Assembly (NCBI RefSeq): GCF_015694735.1
Contig: NZ_JADQDP010000009.1
Span: forward strand, 1-64,000
Direction: 5' to 3'
From: Hymenobacter properus
Lineage (GTDB): Bacteria > Bacteroidota > Bacteroidia > Cytophagales > Hymenobacteraceae
Length of the DNA: 64,000 nucleotides
Shown: positions 34,313 to 41,678 of the stretch, piece after piece
Layout of the letters: each line of letters begins with the position of its first letter
Numbering within the stretch: position 1 is the first letter of the stretch
Notes under the pieces: model-generated
Told to the model about the DNA's origin: nothing
Seen by the model: only the letters and a program-made list of their open reading frames with translations
Database searches by the model: none
Program-made: the position numbers and the translations under genes

Positions 34313-35265
34313 AGGTCAAATTCCTTGTCACCACCATCCCTATCGATTAAATCACTGGCCATGTCCAAGACGATGGTCTTTTGTTTAAGCGTAAGGAATT
34401 CCTGCATCCCGTAAATGATATTGGTCGCGTGTATGGCAAACCCCAGCCCATCAAGTTCAGTCAGAACTTCAAGGTGAGGATGCCGGTACTTATCGTTTAC
34501 CCCGGACGAGACTACTGCGCGGCGGCCTTCAGCGTTCAGTAATCCACCCCAGAATGTGGCGGAGTAGTTTTTCCTAGAGCCATGATGCGGAGCCTGCACC
34601 AGAGCCAGAGGTACTGCTGGCAGCAACGCCTGCCTATGGATTCTCTCGAACGTAACAGCAACAGCATCAGCAGTAACCAAAGCCCTGTTCTGGCCTGAAG
34701 TAATCAGGAACACTGTGGAGAGAAGATTGGCTGCTTGGCTGGCCTCCTTTTTGTTGGCTCCCGCGTCAGAATCAACTTTTTCCTGGTATTGCTGCATTTC
34801 CTGATGCCCCGGTGACAGCACTTTTAATGTCAGGTGCTCGCTCAACTCTAAAGTAACCCCTTGCAGGAGGGGTGCTATATCTCCAAGGGTCCCCTCGTTG
34901 AGGAGCTTGCTGATTAGCTGAAGCATCTTTTCCAGCTCTTGGGTAGCATCGTGGCCAGGTTCAAACTGGACCCAGTACTGCTTATTGAGATTGAACGACG
35001 AGTTGCCAAACCAGCCAATCTTAATCCCATGCGCCGAACAGTATTCCAGCAGTTCGGTGAAGCCAGAATAATGGTCTTCGTGCGGGTGGGAAAGGATGAT
35101 AAAGTCAATATGGTGATAGCCCTTAGCAATAATGTGCTCAAGGACCGGATTGGTTTTCCCTTTCCTGTTACAGTCGAAAATACCGATGTGCTGTTCGTCA
35201 TTATCCGTCCATTCCAATATGACAGAGTCACCTTGGCCTACGTCTTTAAATGTTAAGCGCGCCAT
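34309..35265 (-). CDS. MBL-fold hydrolase, ComEC C-terminal-like
   Basis: A 318-residue metallo-beta-lactamase-fold protein. DVGQGDSVIL (8-17) is the ComEC/Rec2-like start; SHPHEDHYSG (59-68) supplies the HxHxDH metal site; ALVTADA (D200) and APHHGSRKN (225-233) are the later motifs. Relatives act as nucleases or phosphodiesterases. No signal peptide or membrane helix is present, so it is cytoplasmic, unlike ComEC itself. Its start directly abuts the end of the receiver-like gene. It is a plausible effector of the cluster. Confidence 0.85.
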   Translation of the reverse strand: MARLTFKDVGQGDSVILEWTDNDEQHIGIFDCNRKGKTNPVLEHIIAKGYHHIDFIILSHPHEDHYSGFTELLEYCSAHGIKIGWFGNSSFNLNKQYWVQFEPGHDATQELEKMLQLISKLLNEGTLGDIAPLLQGVTLELSEHLTLKVLSPGHQEMQQYQEKVDSDAGANKKEASQAANLLSTVFLITSGQNRALVTADAVAVTFERIHRQALLPAVPLALVQAPHHGSRKNYSATFWGGLLNAEGRRAVVSSGVNDKYRHPHLEVLTELDGLGFAIHATNIIYGMQEFLTLKQKTIVLDMASDLIDRDGGDKEFDL

Positions 35266-36009
35266 TTATTTGCCTTTGAACAGCCGTTCGTCAATATCAT
35301 GCATATAACCGGCTTTACTGAACAGCCCCGAAGGGTCGCCGGCAGCTTTTGAGAACTCAAAGGTTGTACTACCTGGCTTAGTTGTTACTGTGATGGTAAT
35401 GTATTTCCCTCTGTCTAAATCCACTACGCCTTCAAGCGGACGGCGGTCAAATCGGCGTAGTTGAAATTTTTTACCCTCTTTATCCATGAGGCAATCAACC
35501 ATTACGCTGTCTTCTTCGATGTCAACAATCTCCCCGTCAAACATAATGACATCGGTGATGCTGGTAATCTCAGCATCAATTTCAGCAAGCAGACGCTCGA
35601 CATCAATATCATTTCCTAACAGAAACTCATTCTTGGACTTGACGATAGTCTTAACCGGCAGAAGGTCAAGTATTCTCAGAATCTCAATAACCTGGTCTGC
35701 TTTATCCGGGTCCCGCGTCCATACTACCAGAACGTATCTCTTACCGGGAGGAACGATACTTTCAATAATCTGTGCACACAGTTCGGGCTGGAAATCAGAG
35801 TTGTTGAAATTGGTATTATAGTGCAGGTCCAGAAATATCAGCTCAATGCTTTGAATAGGCTGTTCAGCCTGCTCCAAGTGCTCCGGACTGGCATCAAAAA
35901 ATCTGGCACTGATTGAGTGCTCCCTTAACTTGTCAATGATGGGGCGTACTTCGGATTGAACGTCATCAATGATTGCGACCTGTGGTTCTCTTAGTTGGGC
36001 AAGTAGCAT
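35266..36009 (-). CDS. Receiver-domain-like protein
   Basis: A 247-residue protein. Residues 9-125 fit a response-regulator receiver: QVAIIDDVQSEV (acidic pair D15 and D16), IELIFLDLHY (phosphoacceptor D61), YVLVVWTRDPDKA (T98) and a Lys at about 120-124. The loop after D61 is unusually long and Asn-rich. The C-terminal half (130-247) has strands such as VIMFDGEIVDIEEDSVMVDC and YITITVTTKPGST and looks like a small beta domain; no DNA-binding domain is recognised. It lies 11 bp after the kinase-like gene and directly abuts the MBL gene. Confidence 0.75.
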   Translation of the reverse strand: MLLAQLREPQVAIIDDVQSEVRPIIDKLREHSISARFFDASPEHLEQAEQPIQSIELIFLDLHYNTNFNNSDFQPELCAQIIESIVPPGKRYVLVVWTRDPDKADQVIEILRILDLLPVKTIVKSKNEFLLGNDIDVERLLAEIDAEITSITDVIMFDGEIVDIEEDSVMVDCLMDKEGKKFQLRRFDRRPLEGVVDLDRGKYITITVTTKPGSTTFEFSKAAGDPSGLFSKAGYMHDIDERLFKGK

Positions 36010-36020
36010 TCCAGCTTTAG

Positions 36021-38468
36021 TTATTGATTGTTAAACACAAGCTCAACGGCAGCCCCGTCGAAGAGAGGGGGGACATTCCGGGCTAGCAGTTCCTGCTTGT
36101 CATAGATAACGTTGAGTTTTCCAAACCGCATCATGGCTGTGTCAATCAGATACATGCCTATGCCAATGCCATTCTCTTTACGGCTGAAGAATGGCTTGAC
36201 GAGGTCCTCTACTTTGTCCTTGAATCCCGTACCATTATCTACTACCAGCAATGAGATATCAGTACCTCTTCGCTGAGCAGAAATAAAAATACCTTTTTCT
36301 TTTCTGTTAACAGCCTCCAGCCAGTAGATGCTGTTGTCAATAAGATTCATAAGCATAGTGAGCAACAGCCGTTTTTCAGCTTTAATCTCCTCTGCCTGTG
36401 GGTCCACATCAACGGTAAGATTAATGTTCCTGAGCCGCATTTTGAGGTTGTAGTTCTTCGCTGCCTGGTCAATGGTTTCTTTTACAGAAAGAGGTTTGAC
36501 ACCGCCTTTCTTCATAATTGACAGAATGCCATTGACATAGTCATCCAGCTCGGCTACTTGGTCCCGCATTCTTACAACATCCAGTGGCGATTCGCTTACG
36601 CTCGTTTGCATCCGGGGAACGAGTTTCTCGATTTCATGGATAGCAAAGGAAGCGGTCATTCCAACACCGGCAGGAATCAACAGTGAATTACGGTCCTGTT
36701 CATAGCGGGCCTCAATTCTGCCAGCCTCAAGCAGTAACCTTTCTTTTGTTTTGCTATCCGGAATCTCGGCATCGTTTACAAGCTGACGGAATCCGGCAAT
36801 ACTTCCTTCAAATGTTTCAGGTGTCCCTCGGTGATTGAATGCCAGCCACAGCCTCCGGTCAGCTGACCTTTCCGCTTTGAAGTCAGTCAATATAAAATCA
36901 AGTGATAATTCCAGCCGTTCAAAAGCAGTATTGAGGATAAAGCCTTCCCGGTTTGTCTTCTCAATCAACGCTCCGGATGTTGCCGGGTCTAGGTAGACAA
37001 AACCTATTACTTGGTTATTGGAAAACCAATCCTTATTCTGAACACGTTTGAGGTCAAGCCCCAGCCAGTCATTTCCCGGGTCGCCATAATCGTACACACG
37101 CAAGTCACCTTTAAACATTTTGACACCCGCGTGCTCCCGTAGGAGGTTCTTAATCAGCGTATAATCGGACATTGTGTCCCTGAGCGACTCAGAATCCAAG
37201 TCGTAAGAATACAATTCGAGCATCAGTGTGCCGAAAGGGGCTGGTTCGGCCAAGAATGCATCAACAGCTGCATCAACTTCAGGAGCTGCAACCTCCTTTC
37301 TTTTAGCATAATACGATTGCACAAAAGGGCGTATTTCATCCCTGATATTTCGTTGGTGTTTATTGCTGCCTTCAGGTGATGAGGCATCAATCACGCGTGT
37401 GCCAAGGTTTGGATTGTTTTTAAGCTCGAACCTGTACTCAAACGTCAGATTGTAATCAGAATCCAGTAACGCTGTTAATTTATACGGAGCTGCTTTAAGA
37501 ATCTCTGCGACGTCGGGCAATGAATCGAGCCAGCCATTATTAAAGTTCAGGTCGATTCGAAATTTGTCCGAATCATTCTTCGGAGAAAGCATTGAAAGAG
37601 TGTTTCTTTTTAGCTGGCGGGCCATGCCCCGTGTCCAACTCTCTTTCAGTTCCTGTAATTCAATATACGTGCCCGATGCTTCTTTGAAAAAGAAGTTCTC
37701 CGGGTCTGTTTCCTTGGTCCAGAAAATGCCTACATCCTGCAAGTATTTCTGCTGCGAAAATGCTCTCCAGTCTATCTCTACGTGCAGTTCGTAATCCAGT
37801 AGTTTGCCCTGTTCTACAGAGAATGGTCTGGTAATTAGATTGATGCGACTGCTAAGTTTGTGAACGGCAAAGCGTCCGACACCTTTTTCGCCCATTGGTA
37901 TCCGACCAAATACCGGGCTGCGCTTAATGATTCTGGTGCCATCTGGCCTTAGGGGTTTCCGGAAGTCGGAGCCTGGTTCAAACCAGACATTTTCCAAGAC
38001 TTCCTCCGTTATACCGGTACCATCGTCCTGAATCCTGATTGTAGCGTTTGCCGGGTCTTCAACTTGTTCAAAATCAACGCTTACGACTTTGGCATCAGCA
38101 TCATAACTGTTTTTAATAAGCTCGTAAATTGCCATCACTGGGCTTTTTATCAGCTCTTCTCCGAGTAGAATCAATATATTGGCTTTAGGCCTGAAGTATA
38201 TCTGGTTTGCGTCTTCCCCTGTAAAATCATGATTCTGAGCCAAGGTTTCAAAATCAGACTCTGAATCTGTATCTTCTAAATAGCTAAAGCGTTTTTCTTC
38301 CAGAATGACATCTTTATCCGCTATAGTTATTATTATTTCTTTGGGATTTGTAGTACCTCCCTTCATTTCCTTGCGGAACTCTGCTATTGGAAACCGCTTG
38401 CGGGCTTCCTTGAGGTAATCAGCAAGGGCGCTATTGGTAAGTGGTTGGATAACAGAAATATTTGGCAT
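36021..38468 (-). CDS. Dual-ATPase protein: MORC/Hsp90-like plus histidine-kinase-like
   Basis: An 815-residue protein with two Bergerat folds. The first, about residues 95-330, is MORC/Hsp90-like: AIYELIKNSYDADA (113-126), IQDDGTGI (146-153) and GEKGVGRFAVHKLSS (193-207). The second, about 700-815, is kinase-like: LMNLIDNSIYWLE (706-718), VVDNGTGF (742-749) and GIGIGMYLI (767-775). Before it lies a DHp-like helix, TASFAIHEIEKLVPRM, with a candidate phosphoacceptor H611. Residues 1-82 are a separate small domain also encoded alone at 39206-39463. No membrane segment is seen. It probably signals to the adjacent receiver protein. I do not recognise it as a characterised family. Confidence 0.82.
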   Translation of the reverse strand: MPNISVIQPLTNSALADYLKEARKRFPIAEFRKEMKGGTTNPKEIIITIADKDVILEEKRFSYLEDTDSESDFETLAQNHDFTGEDANQIYFRPKANILILLGEELIKSPVMAIYELIKNSYDADAKVVSVDFEQVEDPANATIRIQDDGTGITEEVLENVWFEPGSDFRKPLRPDGTRIIKRSPVFGRIPMGEKGVGRFAVHKLSSRINLITRPFSVEQGKLLDYELHVEIDWRAFSQQKYLQDVGIFWTKETDPENFFFKEASGTYIELQELKESWTRGMARQLKRNTLSMLSPKNDSDKFRIDLNFNNGWLDSLPDVAEILKAAPYKLTALLDSDYNLTFEYRFELKNNPNLGTRVIDASSPEGSNKHQRNIRDEIRPFVQSYYAKRKEVAAPEVDAAVDAFLAEPAPFGTLMLELYSYDLDSESLRDTMSDYTLIKNLLREHAGVKMFKGDLRVYDYGDPGNDWLGLDLKRVQNKDWFSNNQVIGFVYLDPATSGALIEKTNREGFILNTAFERLELSLDFILTDFKAERSADRRLWLAFNHRGTPETFEGSIAGFRQLVNDAEIPDSKTKERLLLEAGRIEARYEQDRNSLLIPAGVGMTASFAIHEIEKLVPRMQTSVSESPLDVVRMRDQVAELDDYVNGILSIMKKGGVKPLSVKETIDQAAKNYNLKMRLRNINLTVDVDPQAEEIKAEKRLLLTMLMNLIDNSIYWLEAVNRKEKGIFISAQRRGTDISLLVVDNGTGFKDKVEDLVKPFFSRKENGIGIGMYLIDTAMMRFGKLNVIYDKQELLARNVPPLFDGAAVELVFNNQ

Positions 38469-38591
38469 ATAACAGGGCTTTTTACTTTGGGACGGGTGAA
38501 TGTAAGCCTGGACTGCGGCAGGAGAATTTAATCAGACTGGAAATGCAGGAATGCTATATTAATCTGAGCTGCTGAGCGAGGCAGACCTGAT
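38469..38591 (-). promoter_or_regulatory. AT-rich gap within the five-gene cluster
   Basis: A 123-bp stretch between the MltR-like gene and the dual-ATPase gene, the only sizeable gap in the cluster. It could hold a second promoter so that the kinase, receiver and MBL genes are expressed separately from the two upstream genes. No clear hairpin was seen. Confidence 0.3.
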
Positions 38592-39179
38592 TTATTGTTT
38601 CTGAGCCTGACTTTTCAGATACTCGTTGGCATCATCCATTCCTGAACGCTTCATGCGACGGTGCTGCGTGTGAAATTCACGAATAAGCCAGCAGACATAC
38701 ACCTCCGCTACGCTTTTTATAAAAAGCTCACGGGGGGTGATTTCACTTTCGAACTGCTCTTCCGCTTCGGGGTTGTCATCAGGTAGTTCTTCTTCACCAT
38801 CCGGCTCGTAAAACATCTCCAGCTTCTCACATCGCTTCTTGACTTGTTCGTTACTAAACGAGAAATCCAATTCGAATTTGTGGGCAAAGTCATTGCGAAT
38901 CGCTCGCAATCGGTTGCATTCGGCATATTCATCTGCCGCAATCAGACCCGTTGCCATTGCCAAGTTCAATCTGTTAGCAAACGAGCTAATAGGTCCACTA
39001 AGCAGTTGTTTTGTCTGCGAACAGGGGACGAAAAGGTGATGAAGTAATTCCAGTAGACGCTGGTCAAGCATACTGACGCCTAGGATAGCTACCCCACGGT
39101 CACTTTCCATTTCCAATTCCCGGAGAACCGCATGCAGATTACCTACCCGGTTCGGCACTCCTTCCAAATGTTCTTCCAT
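38592..39179 (-). CDS. MltR-like protein
   Basis: A 195-residue helical protein resembling the MltR (mannitol repressor) family: GVAILGVSMLDQRLLELLHHL, then FANRLNLAMATGLIAADEYAECNRLRAIRNDFAHKF, which is the conserved '(N)RL..A..LGLI......L..IR..RN.FAH' core. The C-terminal part is acidic. MltR-like domains are now found in many conflict and TA-like settings with no link to mannitol. It lies 26 bp after the small N-domain gene and upstream of the dual-ATPase gene on the same strand. Confidence 0.7.
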   Translation of the reverse strand: MEEHLEGVPNRVGNLHAVLRELEMESDRGVAILGVSMLDQRLLELLHHLFVPCSQTKQLLSGPISSFANRLNLAMATGLIAADEYAECNRLRAIRNDFAHKFELDFSFSNEQVKKRCEKLEMFYEPDGEEELPDDNPEAEEQFESEITPRELFIKSVAEVYVCWLIREFHTQHRRMKRSGMDDANEYLKSQAQKQ

Positions 39180-39205
39180 AACTGAGTAGGTGCAGGGTAA
39201 CAGGT

Positions 39206-39463
39206 CTAAGCGAAATTCAGATAGAAAACCAGGTTTTTCAAGTCCTCGTCAAGTTTAGACTGGTTGGCGTAGAAAAAGGATTCTTCTTCTAGAATCTCAT
39301 CATCTTTACAAATGGTCAGCAGTAGTGTTGGGCCTTCGCCGTGCCCACTGTCCCGCATCTTTTCCTTATAAAATTCTGCATCCGCATACTTTGTGCTGAT
39401 AGCCGACACGTACCCGGCAAGGCTTTGATTATTAAGCGTTGGGATGTTGGTTGTATTCTGCAT
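39206..39463 (-). CDS. Small protein matching the N-terminal domain of the dual-ATPase protein
   Basis: An 85-residue protein that aligns end to end with residues 1-82 of the protein at 36021-38468. Shared features in order are I-x-x-L-x-N-x-x-L-A-x-Y, AEF-x-KE, then strands TLLLTICKDDEILEEESF and EIIITIADKDVILEEKRF, and a final acidic helix. It is the first gene of the cluster. A free copy of a partner's N-terminal domain suggests a competitor, adaptor or antitoxin-like regulator of that protein. Confidence 0.72.
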   Translation of the reverse strand: MQNTTNIPTLNNQSLAGYVSAISTKYADAEFYKEKMRDSGHGEGPTLLLTICKDDEILEEESFFYANQSKLDEDLKNLVFYLNFA

Positions 39464-39504
39464 GGTGAGTGCTTGGATATCAATCTGATTGCCTTGGATA
39501 AAAG

Positions 39505-40518
39505 CTAAAGCCCGAGGCTCTGGGCGGCATTGTACGTTACCACATCATCCAGTCGGGAGTACCGGTCAATCATAGCATCCGTTTTTTGCTTGGTTTGGTT
39601 CTTAATGGCCCGATTGGACTGCCCTTTCACCACTGCAATAGTAATGAATGATACCCGGAGCGAATGAGCGGAGTAATTCCGCCCCTGAATTTGCAGCCCA
39701 TCAGCATCGTAATTAAGGTGTTGCTGGACCAGCAGATTAACTCGCAATGGTGATAGCCGCTGCTTTGTCGGGTAGGCATCTCCTTTTTCTTTACCCCTGC
39801 GAAGGGAAACAAACAAAGGCCCGGTTGCTTGGCCAAGCACCTTTACCCAGGCCCGCACGCATCGCACCGGGCAGAATTCTGCGCTGGGAGCGTAGAACAC
39901 TGCTTTGTCTTCAGCTTCACCGGCTTGGTTGGTCTTGCTTTTGGGCAGGTGTACAATCAGCGCCCGTTCGGTAAATTCCAGGTGCTCCACGTCCAAGGCC
40001 ACGAGCTCGGAGCGCCGGAAGGCACCAGCGAACCCCAGCAGCAGCAACGCCCGGTCGCGCAGGCCGGCCGTGGTGGTGACGTCTAGGCGGCGGATGCTCT
40101 CCTTAAGCTCCTCGACCGTAAAGGCCGGCGCCTGCTTTTGCCGCTTGCCCAGCGCGCGGGTAATGCCGTCTAGCACCAAGGCCAGCTCATCAGCGTGCAC
40201 CGGCGACGGATAGCCGCGTAACTGGTGGTGCTTGTGGATGGCGGCCAAGTGGCGCTTGATGGTCGAGAGCTTGCGGGGTAGGTCAGCCAGGTCAGCCACG
40301 TACCGGGCCACGGTGGCCACGTCAGCCGGCAGCGGGCACAGCCCGTGCTCCGCGCAATACGCCCCGAAGCTTTTTAAGTCGGCCGAGTACGCGAGCACCG
40401 TGTTGTCGGCGCCTTCCAGGCCGAGCTTGAGGTAGCGAGCAACATTGTCGGCGGCGGAGGCGAGTCGGGACCCCAGCGGTTGGGGCTCGGCCGGAATCAG
40501 GGTGATTTCAGTACTCAT
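39505..40518 (-). CDS. Tyrosine recombinase/integrase
   Basis: A 337-residue recombinase from ATG 40518 (MSTEITLIPAEPQPLG). It has an N-terminal SAM-like core-binding domain (ADNTVLAYSADLKSFGAYC) and a catalytic domain with AFRRSELVAL (first Arg), HSLRVSF (His-x-x-Arg) and the tyrosine in MIDRYSRLDD. The C-terminal third (39505-39960) is visibly less GC-rich than the rest. A 39-bp inverted repeat lies 22 bp upstream. It could resolve plasmid multimers or have brought in the neighbouring defence cluster. Confidence 0.9.
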   Translation of the reverse strand: MSTEITLIPAEPQPLGSRLASAADNVARYLKLGLEGADNTVLAYSADLKSFGAYCAEHGLCPLPADVATVARYVADLADLPRKLSTIKRHLAAIHKHHQLRGYPSPVHADELALVLDGITRALGKRQKQAPAFTVEELKESIRRLDVTTTAGLRDRALLLLGFAGAFRRSELVALDVEHLEFTERALIVHLPKSKTNQAGEAEDKAVFYAPSAEFCPVRCVRAWVKVLGQATGPLFVSLRRGKEKGDAYPTKQRLSPLRVNLLVQQHLNYDADGLQIQGRNYSAHSLRVSFITIAVVKGQSNRAIKNQTKQKTDAMIDRYSRLDDVVTYNAAQSLGL

Positions 40519-40540
40519 CGGACCGAAAGTACGAAGAATT

Positions 40541-40579
40541 AGTTTAGGTATCATAAGTGTTAATTATGATGTCTAAACT
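40541..40579. repeat. Inverted repeat beside the recombinase, candidate crossover site
   Basis: AGTTTAGGTATCATAA (40541-40556) and TTATGATGTCTAAACT (40564-40579) are inverted copies with 14 of 16 bases matching and a 7-bp spacer. Arms of this size around a 6-8 bp spacer are typical of tyrosine-recombinase core sites. The alternative is an operator or hairpin in the recombinase leader. Confidence 0.55.
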
Positions 40580-40738
40580 GGGGCCGGTTCAGGTTTGCCC
40601 TGCGAAATTATCTGCGCGCAACTTATTGCCCTGTCAGGCGGCGCGCAGCCAGTCTTCCCACTCACGCCAACACCGCGTCGTGTTGCCCAGGGTATAAGCC
40701 GACACTAGCTCAACGGCTGGAACTCCTTCTCCGAAAAT

Positions 40739-40772
40739 AGTGTCAAGTTTTTACTTGTGAAAACTTGACACT
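40739..40772. promoter_or_regulatory. Perfect inverted repeat upstream of the DUF6088 gene
   Basis: AGTGTCAAGTTTT (40739-40751) and AAAACTTGACACT (40760-40772) are exact reverse complements around an 8-bp spacer, 10 bp before the earliest start of the AbiEi-like gene. TTGACA lies inside the right arm. AbiEi antitoxins repress their operons by binding inverted repeats, so this is a likely operator. Confidence 0.65.
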
Positions 40773-40782
40773 GTGACGTACC

Positions 40783-41538
40783 TTGCTTAATGAATCTCAC
40801 CGCGTGCTCATGCCAGAGTCTATCATGCAGCGGGTCCGTCAGCAGGTATTGGCGGTTGAGCCGGGCCGGCTGCTGACCTACGCAGACCTAGTGACCGAGC
40901 CGTCGCAGTTCGGCGCGGTGGCGGCGGCCTTGAGCCGACTCAGCCGGGATGGGCTGGTGGTCCGCTACGCCAAAGGGCAGTACTACCGGCCTCAGAGCAG
41001 TCGATTTGGGCAGCTGCCGCCGTCCGAAGGTGCCATCTTACGCATCCTGACTACTACTGAAGAAGGGATAGTATCAGCCTATCTCACCGGCGTTGCACTT
41101 TATAACCAGCTAGGCCTGACTACCCAGGTGCCCGCTACCATCAAAGTAACGACCCCCAAGCCGCGGCGCACCCGGCCAAAGCGGGTGGCGTTTGTAGTGC
41201 GCCCGGTGCCGGAACATGCCAGCGATGTGCCGCTGCTGCAGTGGCTGGAGGTGCTACGCGACCTGCGCCGCATTCCCGATGCCAGGCCCGATAAAGTGTT
41301 AGCCCGGGTGCAGCGTTTTGTCGAAGTACTTGCCTCGACCGAGCGCCGCCGCCTCGTGGAGCTGGCCAGCCGCCAGGCCCCGCCCCGCGTCCGCGCAGTA
41401 CTCGGCGCGCTGTTGGAGCTGCAAGGCGATAAACACGGTGCCGCTAGCCTACGGGCCACCCTTAATCCGCTCACCACGTACCGGCTTGGGCTCAGCACCG
41501 CCGCCCTCCCCAACACCCACCAGTGGAACATCCGATGA
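40783..41538 (+). CDS. DUF6088/AbiEi-like antitoxin family protein
   Basis: A 251-residue protein counted from a TTG at 40783; ATGs at 40810 and 40825 are also possible. It has the DUF6088 pattern: IMQRVRQQVLAVEPGRLLTYADL, then a winged-helix part (VAAALSRLSRDGLVVRYAKG QYYRP) and LTGVALYNQLGLTTQVP, as in AbiEi antitoxins of type IV systems. The usual partner, an AbiEii nucleotidyltransferase, is absent. The next gene is an AlbA_2/GHKL ATPase instead. A perfect inverted repeat precedes it. Confidence 0.8.
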   Translation: MLNESHRVLMPESIMQRVRQQVLAVEPGRLLTYADLVTEPSQFGAVAAALSRLSRDGLVVRYAKGQYYRPQSSRFGQLPPSEGAILRILTTTEEGIVSAYLTGVALYNQLGLTTQVPATIKVTTPKPRRTRPKRVAFVVRPVPEHASDVPLLQWLEVLRDLRRIPDARPDKVLARVQRFVEVLASTERRRLVELASRQAPPRVRAVLGALLELQGDKHGAASLRATLNPLTTYRLGLSTAALPNTHQWNIR

Positions 41539-41678
41539 TGCTTCAGCATAAAGCTATCGAGTGGTAGCGCACGGCCTTTGCTGTTGCTCCAACCAGCGGT
41601 TTTCAGCGTGGGAATTGGGTAACTTGCCTGCTATTGGTCTTTTTGTTTCCCTACCCCGTCGCTTCGTTACCGTCATCC

